From NCBI RefSeq assembly GCF_002584535.1, contig NZ_NUOT01000040.1, positions 1 through 60,273 of the forward strand: a DNA stretch of 60,273 nt, written 5' to 3'. The notes beneath the pieces are model-generated. The model had not been told where the DNA came from. It saw only the letters and a list, made by a program, of their open reading frames with translations, and made no database searches. The DNA comes from Bacillus cereus. GTDB taxonomy: Bacteria > Bacillota > Bacilli > Bacillales > Bacillaceae_G. The translations under genes and the position numbers were made by a program. The first letter of the stretch is position 1; every line of letters begins with the position of its first letter. Below, in pieces: positions 20,251 to 34,718 of the stretch.

Positions 20251-20850
20251 ATGGCAGACCATTATTTTTCTAACGACCCTTCGAGCAAAAGTGATCGTAA
20301 ACGATGGGAATATACATTGCGAGGATCTCGATTTGTTTTTTTATCTGACCATGGGGTGTTTTCGAAAAACGAGGTAGACTTTGGTTCTCGTCTTTTAATT
20401 GAAGCGTTTCAAATGCCAGATGTTCAAGGTGATGTGTTGGATGTTGGGTGTGGATACGGTCCAATCGGTTTATCATTAGCGAAAGAGTGGCAAGGTCGTA
20501 ACGTTCATATGGTGGATGTGAATGAAAGGGCGCTTGGGCTTGCGGAAGAAAACGCCGCTAATAACAAAATTGAAAATGTTCATATTTTCCAAAGTAGCGT
20601 CTATGAAAATGTGAACGGACAGTATGCTGCTATTCTATCTAATCCTCCGATTCGTGCTGGTAAGCATATCGTGCATGAAATTTTAGAAAAAGCTGTGGAT
20701 CATCTAGTACCAGGTGGGGAGCTTTGGATTGTTATTCAAAAGAAACAAGGAGCACCATCTGCGCTAAAAAAACTAGAAGAATCATTTTCTGAAGTTGAGG
20801 TTGTAGAAAAGAAAAAAGGATATTATATCATAAAATCAAAAAAACGTTGA
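20251..20850 (+). CDS. ybxB: YbxB, RsmC-like class I methyltransferase
   Basis: SAM-dependent methyltransferase, probably acting on rRNA. It has the glycine-rich SAM motif VLDVGCGYGPIG (about residues 61-72) and the catalytic NPPI motif in the SNPPIRAGK segment, typical of RsmC-type base N-methylation. The ATG at 20251 with SD AGAGGTGG gives 199 residues; the in-frame extension lies in the rplL terminator. Its placement between rplL and rpoB is conserved in Bacillus. The exact target is unknown to me. Confidence 0.88.
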   Translation: MADHYFSNDPSSKSDRKRWEYTLRGSRFVFLSDHGVFSKNEVDFGSRLLIEAFQMPDVQGDVLDVGCGYGPIGLSLAKEWQGRNVHMVDVNERALGLAEENAANNKIENVHIFQSSVYENVNGQYAAILSNPPIRAGKHIVHEILEKAVDHLVPGGELWIVIQKKQGAPSALKKLEESFSEVEVVEKKKGYYIIKSKKR

Positions 20851-21140
20851 CGGTTATTTTTGGCTATGTTAACATTATACAATGCCAATATATGATTTTC
20901 TGCGTTGAGAAAAATGTATATTTTTGTTTCTCTTGGAAAAGATAGTAAAATCAGCAGATTATGAAACAGAATGATGGTTTTCTTATAGAAGCCATTTTTC
21001 TTTTTTGAGCAGGTAGAAAGACTCAACGTATCTATCTTTGAGAGAAAAAGCTACGCTAATGGCGTTAGCTGTATTTATTTGTGATTTTGCACAAATTTTT
21101 TTGTGCATTTATAATACTCATGATTTGAGGGGTGAAGCAG
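20851..21140 (+). promoter_or_regulatory. rpoB upstream and leader region
   Basis: A 290-bp gene-free stretch. TTGACG lies at 20847-20852, but no well-spaced -10 follows (TATACA at 20876 is too far). A terminator-like hairpin with a T-rich tail is at about 20974-21006. A further 8-bp hairpin (AGCTA-CGC pairing with GCG-T-TAGCT, 21049-21070) lies closer to rpoB. Promoter and leader functions are likely but not resolved. Confidence 0.45.
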
Positions 21141-24100
21141 TTGACAGGTCAACTAGTTCAATACGGACGCCACCGCCAACGAAGAAGTTATGCCCGTATT
21201 AGTGAAGTATTAGAGTTACCAAATCTTATCGAAATTCAAACCTCTTCTTATCAGTGGTTTCTTGATGAGGGTTTGCGAGAAATGTTCCAAGACATTTCTC
21301 CGATTGAAGACTTTACGGGAAATCTATCGCTTGAATTTATCGACTACAGCTTAGGTGAACCTAAATACTCTGTAGAAGAGTGTAAAGAGCGTGATGTGAC
21401 GTATGCAGCACCACTTCGTGTGAAAGTTCGTCTAATCAATAAGGAAACTGGTGAAGTAAAAGAACAGGATGTGTTCATGGGAGATTTCCCACTCATGACA
21501 GAGACAGGAACATTCGTAATTAACGGTGCAGAACGTGTTATCGTTTCCCAGTTAGTTCGCTCTCCAAGCGTATACTATAGTGGCAAAGTGGATAAAAACG
21601 GAAAACGTGGTTTTACTGCTACTGTAATTCCAAACCGCGGAGCTTGGTTAGAGTATGAAACAGATGCTAAGGATGTTGTATATGTACGTATTGACCGTAC
21701 GCGTAAACTTCCTGTAACTGTTTTGTTACGCGCATTAGGGTTTGGCTCTGATCAAGAAATCACCGAGCTTTTAGGTGATAACGAATACTTAAGCAATACG
21801 CTAGAAAAAGACAACACAGATAGCACAGAAAAAGCATTGCTTGAAATTTATGAGCGTCTACGTCCAGGTGAACCACCGACAGTAGAAAATGCGAAAAGCT
21901 TGCTTGTTTCTCGCTTCTTTGATCCAAAGCGCTACGATTTAGCAAATGTAGGCCGCTACAAGATCAACAAAAAGTTACACATTAAAAATAGATTGTTTAA
22001 CCAACGTTTAGCTGAAACATTAGTGGATCCAGAAACTGGTGAAATTTTAGCGGCTGAAGGAACAATCTTAGATCGTCGTACATTAGATCGCATTTTACCT
22101 TACTTAGAGAAAAACATTGGATTCAAAACAGCGAAACCAATGGGTGGAGTGGTAGAAGGCGATGTTGAGCTGCAATCTATTAAGATTTATGCTCCAGAGT
22201 CAGATGGCGAACGTTCTATCAACGTAATTGGAAATGCAAATATCACTCGTGACGTAAAACATATCACACCAGGTGATATCCTTGCTTCTATTAGCTACTT
22301 CTTTAACCTACTATACAAAGTAGGAGATACAGATGATATTGACCATTTAGGAAATCGTCGTCTGCGTTCTGTAGGGGAGTTATTACAAAACCAATTCCGT
22401 ATCGGTCTTTCTCGTATGGAACGTGTTGTTCGTGAGAGAATGTCGATTCAAGATACAAATGCAATTACACCGCAGGCGTTAATTAACATTCGTCCAGTTA
22501 TTGCATCTATTAAAGAGTTCTTCGGAAGTTCTCAGTTATCTCAGTTCATGGACCAAACAAACCCATTAGCAGAGTTAACGCACAAACGAAGACTATCAGC
22601 ATTAGGACCTGGTGGTTTAACACGTGAGCGTGCAGGCTTTGAAGTACGTGACGTTCACTACTCTCACTATGGTCGTATGTGTCCAATTGAAACACCAGAG
22701 GGACCAAACATCGGTTTGATCAACTCATTATCTTCATTCGCGAAAGTAAATGAGTTTGGTTTCATTGAAACTCCATACCGTCGTGTTGATCCGGAAACTG
22801 GTCGTGTAACGGGTCATGTTGATTACTTAACAGCAGACGAAGAAGATAACTATGTTGTAGCCCAAGCGAATATGAAATTATCTGAAGAAGGGGAATTCCT
22901 TGATGAAGATATCGTAGCTCGTTTCCGTGGTGAAAACATTGTCACAAATAGAGAACGCATCGACTACATGGATGTATCTCCAAAACAAGTAGTGTCGGCA
23001 GCGACAGCTTGTATTCCGTTCTTAGAAAACGATGACTCCAACCGTGCACTTATGGGTGCGAACATGCAACGTCAGGCGGTTCCGTTAATGAATCCGGAAT
23101 CTCCGATTGTAGGTACAGGTATGGAGTACGTATCAGCAAAAGACTCAGGTGCTGCAGTAATCTGTAAACACCCAGGTGTTGTTGAACGCGTAGAAGCACG
23201 TGAAGTTTGGGTACGCCGTTATGTAGAAGTTGACGGTCAAAAGGTAAAAGGCGACTTAGATCGCTACAAAATGTTGAAATTCATTCGTTCTAACCAAGGA
23301 ACTTGCTATAACCAACGTCCAATCGTAAGTGTTGGCGATCAAGTTGTAAAAGGTGAAATCCTTGCGGATGGTCCTTCTATGGAAAAAGGTGAACTAGCAC
23401 TTGGACGTAACGTGCTTGTTGGCTTCATGACATGGGACGGTTATAACTACGAGGATGCGATCATTATGAGTGAGCGCCTTGTAAAAGACGATGTGTACAC
23501 TTCGATCCATATTGAAGAATATGAATCAGAAGCTCGTGATACGAAGCTTGGACCAGAAGAAATTACACGTGATATCCCGAACGTTGGGGAAGATGCGCTT
23601 CGCAACCTTGACGAACGTGGTATTATTCGCATCGGTGCTGAAGTAAAAGACGGAGATCTACTTGTTGGTAAAGTAACACCAAAAGGTGTAACAGAATTAA
23701 CAGCAGAGGAACGCTTATTACATGCAATCTTCGGTGAGAAAGCACGTGAAGTACGTGATACATCACTTCGTGTACCACACGGTGGTGGCGGTATTATCTT
23801 AGACGTAAAAGTATTTAACCGTGAAGATGGCGATGAATTGCCACCAGGTGTAAACCAACTTGTACGTGCATATATCGTTCAAAAACGTAAGATTTCTGAA
23901 GGTGACAAGATGGCCGGCCGTCACGGTAACAAAGGTGTTATCTCCCGTATTTTACCGGAAGAAGATATGCCATATTTACCAGACGGTACACCAATCGATA
24001 TCATGTTGAACCCATTAGGGGTACCATCTCGTATGAATATCGGTCAGGTATTAGAGCTTCATCTTGGTATGGCAGCAAGATACCTTGGTATCCACGTTGC

Positions 24101-24674
24101 AACACCAGTATTCGATGGTGCTCGTGAGGAAGATGTATGGGGTACAATCGAAGAAGCTGGTATGGCAAATGACGCGAAAACAATCCTGTATGACGGACGT
24201 ACTGGTGAACCATTCGACAACCGCGTATCTGTTGGTGTCATGTATATGATTAAACTTGCGCACATGGTTGACGATAAACTTCATGCTCGTTCTACTGGAC
24301 CATACTCACTTGTAACGCAGCAACCTCTTGGAGGTAAAGCTCAGTTCGGTGGACAGCGTTTCGGTGAGATGGAGGTTTGGGCACTTGAAGCTTACGGTGC
24401 TGCTTATACTCTTCAAGAAATCTTAACAGTGAAGTCTGATGATGTTGTCGGCCGCGTTAAGACATATGAAGCAATTGTTAAAGGTGAAAATGTTCCAGAA
24501 CCAGGCGTTCCAGAATCATTCAAAGTATTGATTAAAGAACTGCAAAGTTTAGGTATGGACGTTAAAATGATGTCTAGTGACGATACAGAAATTGAAATGC
24601 GTGATACGGAAGATGATGATGATCATCAATCAGCAGACAAATTGAATATCGAAGTTGAGACAACTAAGGAATAA
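21141..24674 (+). CDS. rpoB: RNA polymerase beta subunit
   Basis: Catalytic-core subunit. The start is TTG at 21141, with SD GAGGGG (21126-21131). Homologues begin [20 protein letters not shown], giving 1177 residues; an upstream in-frame GTG (21132) overlaps the SD. The rifampicin-binding cluster (about residues 460-490: [20 protein letters not shown] and then KRRLSALG) has the wild-type pattern, so no resistance substitution is seen. The acidic C-terminal tail (DTEDDDDHQ) resembles the B. cereus group form. Confidence 0.98.
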   Translation: MTGQLVQYGRHRQRRSYARISEVLELPNLIEIQTSSYQWFLDEGLREMFQDISPIEDFTGNLSLEFIDYSLGEPKYSVEECKERDVTYAAPLRVKVRLINKETGEVKEQDVFMGDFPLMTETGTFVINGAERVIVSQLVRSPSVYYSGKVDKNGKRGFTATVIPNRGAWLEYETDAKDVVYVRIDRTRKLPVTVLLRALGFGSDQEITELLGDNEYLSNTLEKDNTDSTEKALLEIYERLRPGEPPTVENAKSLLVSRFFDPKRYDLANVGRYKINKKLHIKNRLFNQRLAETLVDPETGEILAAEGTILDRRTLDRILPYLEKNIGFKTAKPMGGVVEGDVELQSIKIYAPESDGERSINVIGNANITRDVKHITPGDILASISYFFNLLYKVGDTDDIDHLGNRRLRSVGELLQNQFRIGLSRMERVVRERMSIQDTNAITPQALINIRPVIASIKEFFGSSQLSQFMDQTNPLAELTHKRRLSALGPGGLTRERAGFEVRDVHYSHYGRMCPIETPEGPNIGLINSLSSFAKVNEFGFIETPYRRVDPETGRVTGHVDYLTADEEDNYVVAQANMKLSEEGEFLDEDIVARFRGENIVTNRERIDYMDVSPKQVVSAATACIPFLENDDSNRALMGANMQRQAVPLMNPESPIVGTGMEYVSAKDSGAAVICKHPGVVERVEAREVWVRRYVEVDGQKVKGDLDRYKMLKFIRSNQGTCYNQRPIVSVGDQVVKGEILADGPSMEKGELALGRNVLVGFMTWDGYNYEDAIIMSERLVKDDVYTSIHIEEYESEARDTKLGPEEITRDIPNVGEDALRNLDERGIIRIGAEVKDGDLLVGKVTPKGVTELTAEERLLHAIFGEKAREVRDTSLRVPHGGGGIILDVKVFNREDGDELPPGVNQLVRAYIVQKRKISEGDKMAGRHGNKGVISRILPEEDMPYLPDGTPIDIMLNPLGVPSRMNIGQVLELHLGMAARYLGIHVATPVFDGAREEDVWGTIEEAGMANDAKTILYDGRTGEPFDNRVSVGVMYMIKLAHMVDDKLHARSTGPYSLVTQQPLGGKAQFGGQRFGEMEVWALEAYGAAYTLQEILTVKSDDVVGRVKTYEAIVKGENVPEPGVPESFKVLIKELQSLGMDVKMMSSDDTEIEMRDTEDDDDHQSADKLNIEVETTKE

Positions 24675-24711
24675 TTGGGATAACCTGTAGACTAAAAGGG
24701 AGGTAGGCCCC

Positions 24712-27700
24712 TTGATAGATGTAAATAACTTTGAATATATGAAGATTGGACTTGCTTCACCTGACAAGATTCGTTCTTGGTCATACGGTGAAGTTAAGAA
24801 ACCAGAAACAATTAACTATCGTACGTTAAAGCCAGAAAAAGACGGCTTGTTCTGTGAGCGTATTTTCGGACCACAAAAGGACTGGGAATGTCATTGCGGA
24901 AAATATAAGCGTGTACGTTATAAAGGTGTAGTTTGTGATCGATGTGGCGTTGAAGTGACGCGTGCGAAAGTACGTCGTGAACGTATGGGTCATATTGAAT
25001 TGGCTGCTCCTGTATCTCATATTTGGTATTTCAAAGGTATCCCGAGCCGCATGGGACTTGTCTTAGACATGTCCCCTCGCGCGCTTGAAGAAGTAATTTA
25101 TTTCGCTTCTTATGTTGTAACAGAAAGTGGAGATACACCACTTGATAAGAAGCAATTGCTTTCTGAAAAAGAATACCGTGCATATCGTGATCGATATGGC
25201 AGCACATTCCAAGCTGCTATGGGTGCAGAAGCGATTAAGAAGCTATTACAAGACATCGATTTGGATAAAGAAGTAGACTTCTTAAAAGAAGAATTAAAAA
25301 CAGCACAAGGACAACGTCGTACTCGTGCTATTAAACGTCTAGAAGTATTAGAAGCATTCCGTAACTCTGGCAATGAACCTTCTTGGATGATCTTAGATGT
25401 TCTGCCAGTTATCCCACCAGAACTACGCCCAATGGTACAGTTAGATGGTGGACGTTTTGCAACTTCTGACTTAAATGATTTATACCGCCGTGTAATTAAC
25501 CGTAACAACCGTTTAAAACGTCTATTGGACTTAGGTGCACCAAGCATCATCGTTCAAAACGAAAAACGTATGTTACAAGAAGCTGTAGACGCATTAATCG
25601 ATAATGGTCGTCGTGGCCGTCCAGTTACTGGTCCGGGTAACCGTCCATTAAAATCGCTATCTCACATGCTAAAAGGTAAACAAGGACGTTTCCGTCAAAA
25701 CTTATTAGGTAAACGTGTTGATTACTCTGGTCGTTCCGTTATCGTTGTAGGACCGAACTTAAAAATGTATCAATGTGGATTACCGAAAGAGATGGCACTT
25801 GAATTGTTCAAACCTTTCGTTATGAAAGATTTAGTGGAAAAAGGATTAGCACACAACATTAAGAGTGCTAAACGTAAAATCGAGCGTGTACAACCTGAAG
25901 TTTGGGACGTTTTAGAATCTGTGATCAAAGAGCATCCAGTACTTCTAAACCGCGCACCAACACTTCACCGTCTTGGTATCCAGGCGTTTGAACCTACACT
26001 AGTAGAAGGTCGCGCAATCCGTCTTCACCCACTTGTATGTACTGCATACAACGCGGACTTTGACGGTGACCAAATGGCGGTTCACGTTCCGTTATCATCA
26101 GAAGCACAAGCGGAAGCTCGTCTTCTTATGTTAGCGGCACAAAACATCTTGAATCCAAAAGACGGAAAACCAGTTGTTACTCCATCTCAGGATATGGTAT
26201 TAGGTAACTACTACTTAACACTTGAGCGTGAGGGTGCAATCGGTGAAGGTATGGTCTTCAAAGATGCAAACGAAGCAATACTTGCATACCAAAATGGATA
26301 TGTACATCTGCACACACGTGTTGCAGTTGCTGCAAGTTCAGTAAATAACGTAACATTTACTGAAGAGCAAAAAGGTAAGCTTCTATTAACAACAGTTGGT
26401 AAATTAATATTTAACGAAATCTTACCAGAGTCGTTCCCTTATATTAATGAACCAACAAACTCAAACCTTGAAAAAGAAACACCAGCGAAATATTTCGTTG
26501 AAAAAGGTGCGAACATTAAAGAAATTATTGCTAGTCGCGAAGAAGTGGCGCCATTTAGTAAGAAAATCCTTGGTAATATTATTGCGGAAGTGTTCAAACG
26601 TTTCCACATTACGGAAACATCTCGTATGCTTGACCGTATGAAAAACTTAGGATTTAAATACTCTACAAAAGCTGGTATTACAGTTGGGGTATCAGACATT
26701 CTTGTATTAGGCGAAAAAGATGAAATTCTCCATGAAGCACAAGCAAAAGTAGATAATGTAATTAAACAATTCCGTCGCGGTTTAATCACGGAAGAAGAAC
26801 GTTACGATCGCGTTATCTCTATTTGGAGTAATGCGAAAGATGTTATCCAAGGAAAGCTGATGAAATCCTTGAATAAACGCAACCCAATCTTCATGATGAG
26901 TGATTCCGGTGCCCGTGGTAACGCATCGAACTTTACTCAGCTTGCTGGTATGCGTGGTCTGATGGCCAATCCATCTGGTCGTATCATTGAGCTTCCGATC
27001 AAATCAAGTTTCCGTGAAGGTTTAACAGTACTTGAGTACTTCATCTCTACGCATGGTGCGCGTAAAGGTCTTGCCGATACAGCACTTAAAACTGCCGATT
27101 CTGGTTACTTAACACGTCGTCTTGTAGACGTTGCACAAGATGTAATCGTTCGTGAAGATGATTGTGGAACAGATCGTGGTTTATTAATTGGTGCGATTAA
27201 AGAGGGTAATGAAGTTATTGAGTCACTATATGATCGTCTTGTTGGACGTTTTGCAAGAAAAACTGTAAAACATCCTGAAACAGGTGAAGTATTAGTTGGT
27301 GAAAACCAATTAATTACTGAAGATATCGCTCATATCGTTGAAAATTCGGGTGTTGAAACTGTACACATCCGTTCAGCGTTTACGTGTAATACTCGCCACG
27401 GTGTATGTAAGAAGTGTTACGGTCGTAACTTAGCAACTGGTACAGACGTAGAAGTAGGAGAGGCGGTAGGTATTATCGCAGCTCAATCTATCGGTGAGCC
27501 AGGTACACAGTTAACAATGCGTACGTTCCATACAGGTGGGGTTGCCGGAGATGATATCACACAAGGTTTACCTCGTATCCAAGAGATCTTCGAAGCTCGT
27601 AATCCGAAAGGTCAGGCAGTTATCAGTGAAATCGACGGTGTTATCGCAGCGATCAACGATGTTAAAGATCGCCAAGAAGTAGTTGTACAGGGTGAAGTTG

Positions 27701-28323
27701 AAGCTCGTACGTATGCTATTCCTTACGGTGCTCGTCTGAAAGTAGCTCCAGGACAGCCGATTGCTCACGGAAAAGAGTTAACAGAAGGTTCTATTGATCC
27801 GAAAGAATTACTAAAAGTAACGGACATTACGGCAGTTCAAGAATACTTATTACGTGAAGTTCAAAAAGTATACCGTATGCAAGGGGTAGAAATTGGTGAC
27901 AAGCACGTAGAGGTAATGGTTCGCCAAATGCTTCGTAAAGTCCGTGTCATCGATGCGGGTGAAACAGATGTATTACCAGGAACATTACTGGATATCCACC
28001 AGTTTACTGATGCGAATGCAAAAGTGTTGTTAGAAGGTAAACAGCCAGCTACAGCACGACCAGTACTTCTTGGTATTACAAAAGCATCACTTGAAACAGA
28101 TTCATTCTTATCTGCAGCGTCGTTCCAAGAAACAACTCGCGTTCTAACAGATGCAGCAATTAAAGGCAAACGCGATGAACTTCTAGGATTGAAAGAGAAT
28201 GTTATCATCGGTAAACTTGTTCCAGCTGGAACTGGTATGAATCGTTATCGTAAAGTGGATCTTGTTAAAACAACACAAGAAGACATGAATGTAGAAAACG
28301 ATGAAGTTTACGTGGAACAGTAA
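24712..28323 (+). CDS. rpoC: RNA polymerase beta-prime subunit
   Basis: Carries the Mg-binding catalytic loop NADFDGD (about residues 447-453) and the N-terminal zinc ribbon ([20 protein letters not shown], from about residue 60). Also present are the trigger-loop region and the second zinc site with [13 protein letters not shown]. The start is TTG at 24712 with SD GGGAGGT. At 1203 residues it is full length. It lies 37 bp after rpoB. Confidence 0.98.
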   Translation: MIDVNNFEYMKIGLASPDKIRSWSYGEVKKPETINYRTLKPEKDGLFCERIFGPQKDWECHCGKYKRVRYKGVVCDRCGVEVTRAKVRRERMGHIELAAPVSHIWYFKGIPSRMGLVLDMSPRALEEVIYFASYVVTESGDTPLDKKQLLSEKEYRAYRDRYGSTFQAAMGAEAIKKLLQDIDLDKEVDFLKEELKTAQGQRRTRAIKRLEVLEAFRNSGNEPSWMILDVLPVIPPELRPMVQLDGGRFATSDLNDLYRRVINRNNRLKRLLDLGAPSIIVQNEKRMLQEAVDALIDNGRRGRPVTGPGNRPLKSLSHMLKGKQGRFRQNLLGKRVDYSGRSVIVVGPNLKMYQCGLPKEMALELFKPFVMKDLVEKGLAHNIKSAKRKIERVQPEVWDVLESVIKEHPVLLNRAPTLHRLGIQAFEPTLVEGRAIRLHPLVCTAYNADFDGDQMAVHVPLSSEAQAEARLLMLAAQNILNPKDGKPVVTPSQDMVLGNYYLTLEREGAIGEGMVFKDANEAILAYQNGYVHLHTRVAVAASSVNNVTFTEEQKGKLLLTTVGKLIFNEILPESFPYINEPTNSNLEKETPAKYFVEKGANIKEIIASREEVAPFSKKILGNIIAEVFKRFHITETSRMLDRMKNLGFKYSTKAGITVGVSDILVLGEKDEILHEAQAKVDNVIKQFRRGLITEEERYDRVISIWSNAKDVIQGKLMKSLNKRNPIFMMSDSGARGNASNFTQLAGMRGLMANPSGRIIELPIKSSFREGLTVLEYFISTHGARKGLADTALKTADSGYLTRRLVDVAQDVIVREDDCGTDRGLLIGAIKEGNEVIESLYDRLVGRFARKTVKHPETGEVLVGENQLITEDIAHIVENSGVETVHIRSAFTCNTRHGVCKKCYGRNLATGTDVEVGEAVGIIAAQSIGEPGTQLTMRTFHTGGVAGDDITQGLPRIQEIFEARNPKGQAVISEIDGVIAAINDVKDRQEVVVQGEVEARTYAIPYGARLKVAPGQPIAHGKELTEGSIDPKELLKVTDITAVQEYLLREVQKVYRMQGVEIGDKHVEVMVRQMLRKVRVIDAGETDVLPGTLLDIHQFTDANAKVLLEGKQPATARPVLLGITKASLETDSFLSAASFQETTRVLTDAAIKGKRDELLGLKENVIIGKLVPAGTGMNRYRKVDLVKTTQEDMNVENDEVYVEQ

Positions 28324-28365
28324 AATTTTCCGTCGTAAATTTTGTATAAAAACAGATAATCCTAG

Positions 28366-28395
28366 TTGACATTGTATGAGTCAAAATGTTACTAT
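28366..28395 (+). promoter_or_regulatory. Promoter upstream of ybxF and the str operon
   Basis: TTGACA (28366-28371), an 18-bp spacer and TACTAT (28390-28395), after rpoC. It would allow ybxF-rpsL-rpsG-fusA to be transcribed apart from rpoBC. Confidence 0.6.
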
Positions 28396-28436
28396 AAGCA
28401 AGGTTGCTCCTGAACGATGCTTTGGAGGATATGTAT

Positions 28437-28685
28437 ATGTCTTATCAAAAAGTATCAAATGCGGAAAATGTAATCGTTGGTCATAAACGAACATTGGAAG
28501 CAATTAAAAATGGTACAGTTAAAGAAGTTGTTATTGCAGAAGATGCTGACATGCGTTTAACCCATGTTATCGCTCGTACTGCACTGCAACATAACGTGCC
28601 CATAACCAAAGTTGAATCGGTTCGTAAGCTTGGTAAAGCTTCGGGGATTCAAGTGGGAGCTTCAGCAATAGGAATAATAAGTTAA
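28437..28685 (+). CDS. ybxF: YbxF, L7Ae-family K-turn RNA-binding protein
   Basis: Small L7Ae/L30e-fold protein (82 residues) that binds kink-turn [24 protein letters not shown] and the [16 protein letters not shown] end are the family pattern. The ATG at 28437 has the SD GGAGG 8 bp upstream; two upstream in-frame ATGs are too close to or before the SD. It always precedes rpsL in Bacillus. Its physiological RNA targets are not certain. Confidence 0.92.
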   Translation: MSYQKVSNAENVIVGHKRTLEAIKNGTVKEVVIAEDADMRLTHVIARTALQHNVPITKVESVRKLGKASGIQVGASAIGIIS

Positions 28686-28689
28686 AACT

Positions 28690-28730
28690 GTTTTTGTGAG
28701 GAGAGAGCATTTGCTCTCCCTTGCAAAAAC
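28690..28730 (+). promoter_or_regulatory. 18-bp hairpin in the rpsL leader
   Basis: GTTTTTGTGAGG plus GAGAGC pairs with GCTCTCCCTTGCAAAAAC around an ATTT loop, with one bulged A (28702) and two wobbles. It starts 5 bp after the ybxF stop. The T tract downstream is poor, so it may be a weak terminator, a processing signal or a protein-binding site. Confidence 0.7.
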
Positions 28731-28800
28731 TTTGTTTTCAACTAATAATGAACCACCTGGATATGTGGTCATACAAACATGCGAAGGGAGGATAAATCAA

Positions 28801-29223
28801 ATGCCTACTATTAACCAATTAGTGAGAAATGGTCGTACTGATAAAGTATGGAAATCTAAATCACCTGCGTTAAACAAAGGTTTCAACTCTTTAAAGAAAA
28901 AATCAACTGATATCTCTGCACCTCAAAAACGTGGTGTATGTACTCGTGTTGGTACAATGACTCCAAAGAAACCGAACTCAGCGTTACGTAAATACGCTCG
29001 TGTACGTTTAACAAACGGTATCGAGGTTACTGCTTACATCCCAGGTATCGGTCATAACCTACAAGAGCATAGCGTAGTATTAATTCGCGGTGGTCGTGTA
29101 AAGGATTTACCGGGGGTACGTTACCACATCGTTCGTGGTGCGCTTGACACAGCTGGTGTTGACAAACGTATGCAAGGACGTTCTAAATATGGTACTAAGA
29201 GACCAAAACCTGCTAAAAAATAA
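28801..29223 (+). CDS. rpsL: 30S ribosomal protein S12
   Basis: Decoding-centre protein governing accuracy and streptomycin sensitivity. The ATG at 28801 with SD GGGAGG is chosen; the longer in-frame ORF runs through the leader hairpin. Homologues begin [12 protein letters not shown], giving 140 residues. The [11 protein letters not shown] and [10 protein letters not shown] loops are the wild-type sequences at the streptomycin site (Lys in TPKKPNS retained). Confidence 0.97.
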   Translation: MPTINQLVRNGRTDKVWKSKSPALNKGFNSLKKKSTDISAPQKRGVCTRVGTMTPKKPNSALRKYARVRLTNGIEVTAYIPGIGHNLQEHSVVLIRGGRVKDLPGVRYHIVRGALDTAGVDKRMQGRSKYGTKRPKPAKK

Positions 29224-29237
29224 TAAATTTACAATGA

Positions 29238-29723
<486 letters not shown>

Positions 29724-29782
29724 GATTCAACGTAAAATAAATGTAAGCATAGACCGCTTTATTTGTCGCTTATGGAAGTGTG

Positions 29783-29807
29783 GAGAGGGAGAATGCCTCT
29801 CCCTTTC
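29783..29807 (+). promoter_or_regulatory. Hairpin in the rpsG-fusA spacer
   Basis: GAGAGGGAGA pairs with TCTCCCTTTC (10 bp, one wobble) around ATGCC. It is in the 207-bp spacer before fusA, which holds no gene. It shares a GAGAG/CTCTCCCTT theme with the hairpin before rpsL. Confidence 0.6.
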
Positions 29808-29930
29808 AATGGCGCTCGTTTTACATAATGAGAGCACTGGACATACTGACATGTGTAACAAAATAAAGTGGCTTTTTTTGCTACTTAAAATAAAAAATCC
29901 AATCCATATATGGAAGGAGCAAGACACCAA

Positions 29931-32009
29931 ATGGGAAGAGAGTTCTCTTTAGAAAACACTCGTAATATTGGTATCATGGCTCACATCGATGCTGGTAAAA
30001 CAACAGCAACTGAACGTATCCTGTACTACACAGGTCGTATTCATAAAATCGGTGAAACTCACGAAGGTGCATCTCAGATGGACTGGATGGAGCAAGAGCA
30101 AGAGCGTGGTATCACAATTACTTCTGCTGCAACTACAGCTCAATGGAAAGGTCACCGTGTAAACATCATTGACACTCCAGGACACGTAGACTTCACAGTA
30201 GAAGTAGAACGTTCTTTACGCGTACTTGATGGCGCAGTAGCAGTACTTGATGCACAATCTGGTGTAGAACCACAAACAGAAACTGTTTGGCGTCAGGCTA
30301 CTACTTACGGCGTACCTCGTATCGTATTCGTTAACAAAATGGATAAAATCGGTGCTGATTTCTTATACTCTGTAGGAACAATCCATGATCGTTTACAAGC
30401 AAACGCACATCCAATTCAGTTACCAATCGGTGCTGAAGATGAGTTCAATGGTATCATTGACCTTGTTGAAGAGTGTGCTTACATGTACGGTAACGATTTA
30501 GGAACAGACATTCAACGTGTTGAAATTCCTGAAGAGCACAAAGAATTAGCTGAAGAATACCGCGGAAGACTTATTGAAGCGGTAGCTGAGCTTGATGAAG
30601 AAATGATGATGAAGTACCTAGAAGGTGAAGAAATCACTGTAGAAGAGCTTAAAGCTGGTATCCGTAAGGCTACAACTTCTGTAGAATTCTTCCCAGTAAT
30701 CTGTGGTTCTGCATTCAAAAACAAAGGTGTTCAAATTCTGTTAGACGCAGTTATTGACTACTTACCATCTCCATTAGATGTACCTGCTATTAAAGGTATT
30801 CTTCCGGATACAGATGAAGAAGTAGAACGTAAGTCTAGCGATGAAGAACCATTCGCAGCTCTAGCATTCAAAATCATGACTGACCCTTATGTTGGTAAGT
30901 TAACGTTCTTCCGTGTGTACTCTGGTGTGTTAAACTCTGGATCATACGTGAAAAACTCAACTAAAGGTAAGCGTGAGCGTGTAGGTCGTATCCTACAAAT
31001 GCACGCTAACAGCCGTGAAGAGATCTCAACAGTTTACGCTGGTGACATCGCTGCTGCTGTAGGTTTAAAAGATACTACTACTGGTGATACTCTTTGTGAC
31101 GAGAAGAGCCTTGTTATCCTTGAGTCTATGGAATTCCCAGAGCCAGTTATCTCTGTAGCTATCGAACCAAAATCTAAAGCTGACCAAGATAAAATGGGTA
31201 CAGCATTAGCTAAGCTTTCTGAAGAAGATCCAACATTCCGTGCTCACACTGACCAAGAAACTGGCCAAACAATCATCGCTGGTATGGGTGAACTTCACCT
31301 TGATATCATCGTTGACCGTATGCGCCGTGAATTCAAAGTTGAAGCAAACGTTGGTGCTCCTCAGGTAGCATACCGTGAAACTTTCCGCGCTGCTGCGAAA
31401 GTTGAAGGTAAGTTCGCTCGTCAATCTGGTGGTCGTGGACAATTCGGTCACGTTTGGATTGAGTTTGAACCTAACGAAGAAGGTAAAGGATTCGAATTCG
31501 AAAACAAGATCGTCGGTGGTGTTGTTCCACGTGAATACATCCCAGCTGTAGGAGCAGGTCTTGAAGATGCACTTAAAAATGGTGTACTTGCTGGATATCC
31601 ACTAGTAGACATTAAAGCTGCATTAGTTGACGGATCTTACCATGATGTTGACTCCTCTGAGATGGCGTTCAAAATCGCTGCATCTATGGCACTTAAAGCT
31701 GCGGTTTCTAAATGTAGCCCAGTAATTCTTGAGCCAATGATGAAAGTTGAAGTTGTAATTCCTGAAGAGTACATGGGAGACATCATGGGTGACGTAACAT
31801 CTCGTCGTGGACGTGTAGAAGGTATGGAAGCTCGCGGTAACGCACAAGTTGTTCGCGCTATGGTTCCACTTTCTGAAATGTTCGGTTATGCAACGTCATT
31901 ACGTTCTAACACTCAAGGACGTGGAACATTCTCAATGGTATTTGACCATTATGAAGAAGTGCCAAAGTCTGTTTCAGAAGAAATTATCAAAAAAAATAAA
32001 GGTGAATAA
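29931..32009 (+). CDS. fusA: Elongation factor G
   Basis: GTPase that drives translocation of tRNA and mRNA and, with RRF, recycles ribosomes. G1 is AHIDAGKTT (about residues 17-25), G3 DTPGHVD and G4 NKMD. Domains II-V follow to 692 residues. The ATG at 29931 is chosen over an in-frame ATG at 29910 because GGAAGGAGC (29911-29919) is the SD and homologues start [15 protein letters not shown]. It is followed by tuf after a hairpin-containing gap. Confidence 0.97.
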   Translation: MGREFSLENTRNIGIMAHIDAGKTTATERILYYTGRIHKIGETHEGASQMDWMEQEQERGITITSAATTAQWKGHRVNIIDTPGHVDFTVEVERSLRVLDGAVAVLDAQSGVEPQTETVWRQATTYGVPRIVFVNKMDKIGADFLYSVGTIHDRLQANAHPIQLPIGAEDEFNGIIDLVEECAYMYGNDLGTDIQRVEIPEEHKELAEEYRGRLIEAVAELDEEMMMKYLEGEEITVEELKAGIRKATTSVEFFPVICGSAFKNKGVQILLDAVIDYLPSPLDVPAIKGILPDTDEEVERKSSDEEPFAALAFKIMTDPYVGKLTFFRVYSGVLNSGSYVKNSTKGKRERVGRILQMHANSREEISTVYAGDIAAAVGLKDTTTGDTLCDEKSLVILESMEFPEPVISVAIEPKSKADQDKMGTALAKLSEEDPTFRAHTDQETGQTIIAGMGELHLDIIVDRMRREFKVEANVGAPQVAYRETFRAAAKVEGKFARQSGGRGQFGHVWIEFEPNEEGKGFEFENKIVGGVVPREYIPAVGAGLEDALKNGVLAGYPLVDIKAALVDGSYHDVDSSEMAFKIAASMALKAAVSKCSPVILEPMMKVEVVIPEEYMGDIMGDVTSRRGRVEGMEARGNAQVVRAMVPLSEMFGYATSLRSNTQGRGTFSMVFDHYEEVPKSVSEEIIKKNKGE

Positions 32010-32052
32010 TTGATTTTTATCGATTGTTCAAGTATAACTACTTATGTAAGCT

Positions 32053-32082
32053 TAGAAAGTGGGACGTAAGTTTCACTTTCTA
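32053..32082 (+). promoter_or_regulatory. Hairpin in the fusA-tuf spacer
   Basis: TAGAAAGTG (32053-32061) and CACTTTCTA (32074-32082) form a 9-bp perfect stem with no T tract, about 45 bp before tuf. It is possibly an RNA processing or stability element. Confidence 0.5.
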
Positions 32083-32126
32083 GTCTAAATATAAAATAAC
32101 CTATATAAACTAAGGAGGAATTTAGA

Positions 32127-33317
<1,191 letters not shown>

Positions 33318-33333
33318 TCTTTAAATAGATTCG

Positions 33334-33368
33334 AAAAAACCCGAGGGATTCTCCCTTGGGTTTTTTTT
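33334..33368 (+). terminator. Terminator after tuf
   Basis: ACCCGAGGGA and TCCCTTGGGT form a 10-bp stem (with wobble), flanked by A6 and T8. This closes the str operon. Confidence 0.93.
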
Positions 33369-33486
33369 ATATTATTTATAATAGAAGAAAGAGTGTTTTC
33401 TAGTTTTTGACGAGTTTCTTCTATAGTATATAAATTAGAAAATAAAGAATCCAAAAACTGTAAAAGTATTTACCGCAGATGAAAAC

Positions 33487-33515
33487 TTGAAATTCTTTAA
33501 AGTGCCATGTATAAT
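33487..33515 (+). promoter_or_regulatory. S10 operon promoter P1
   Basis: TTGAAA (33487-33492), an exact 17-bp spacer and TATAAT (33510-33515). Confidence 0.65.
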
Positions 33516-33553
33516 AGCAAAAGTAGAGAAAAGCAGATGCAAACAAAAATATG

Positions 33554-33582
33554 CTTGCATCTAGACGAATAACATTGTATAA
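33554..33582 (+). promoter_or_regulatory. S10 operon promoter P2
   Basis: TTGCAT (33554-33559), an exact 17-bp spacer and TATAAT (33577-33582), 67 bp downstream of P1. It is the nearest strong promoter to rpsJ. Confidence 0.75.
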
Positions 33583-34026
<444 letters not shown>

Positions 34027-34060
34027 TTTATATAACTTAAAAATGTAGGAGGTGTAACTC

Positions 34061-34693
34061 ATGACCAAAGGAATCTTAGGAAGAAAGATCGGTATGACTC
34101 AAGTATTTGCTGAAAACGGTGAGCTAATTCCTGTAACAGTAATCGCTGCGACTCCAAACGTTGTTCTTCAAAAGAAAACAACTGAAACTGATGGCTATAA
34201 CGCAATTCAGTTAGGATTCGACGACAAACGTGAAAAATTAGCTAACAAACCTGAACAAGGTCACGTTGCTAAAGCATCTACTGCTCCTAAGCGCTTCATT
34301 CGCGAAATCCGCGATGCAGACGTGGACGGATTAGAGGTTGGTCAAGAGGTAAAAGTTGAAGTTTTCACTACAGGTGAAATCGTAGACGTAACAGGAATTT
34401 CTAAAGGTAAAGGTTTCCAAGGTGCTATTAAACGCCACGGACAATCTCGCGGACCAATGTCTCACGGTTCTCGTTATCACCGTCGTCCAGGTTCAATGGG
34501 CCCAGTTGCTCCGAACCGTGTATTCAAAGGCAAAAAACTTGCTGGACGTATGGGTGGAGACCAAGTTACGGTTCAAAACTTAGAAATCGTTCAAGTTGAC
34601 GTTGAACGCAACTTATTATTAGTTAAAGGTAACGTTCCAGGTGCTAAGAAATCTCTTGTAGTTGTTCAAGGCGCTGTGAAGGCTAGTAAATAA
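34061..34693 (+). CDS. rplC: 50S ribosomal protein L3
   Basis: Early-assembly 50S protein reaching toward the peptidyl-transferase centre. It starts [16 protein letters not shown], and the long internal loop ([18 protein letters not shown]) is the segment near the PTC. Its 210 residues are typical. The SD AGGAGGTG is ideal. It lies 34 bp after rpsJ and 25 bp before rplD in the operon. Confidence 0.97.
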   Translation: MTKGILGRKIGMTQVFAENGELIPVTVIAATPNVVLQKKTTETDGYNAIQLGFDDKREKLANKPEQGHVAKASTAPKRFIREIRDADVDGLEVGQEVKVEVFTTGEIVDVTGISKGKGFQGAIKRHGQSRGPMSHGSRYHRRPGSMGPVAPNRVFKGKKLAGRMGGDQVTVQNLEIVQVDVERNLLLVKGNVPGAKKSLVVVQGAVKASK

Positions 34694-34718
34694 TTCACAA
34701 TAGGAAGGAGGAATTCCA

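Noticed and set aside
21521-22620. Possible rifampicin-resistance changes in rpoB
   Set aside because: The rif cluster residues Q, D, H and S read as wild type.
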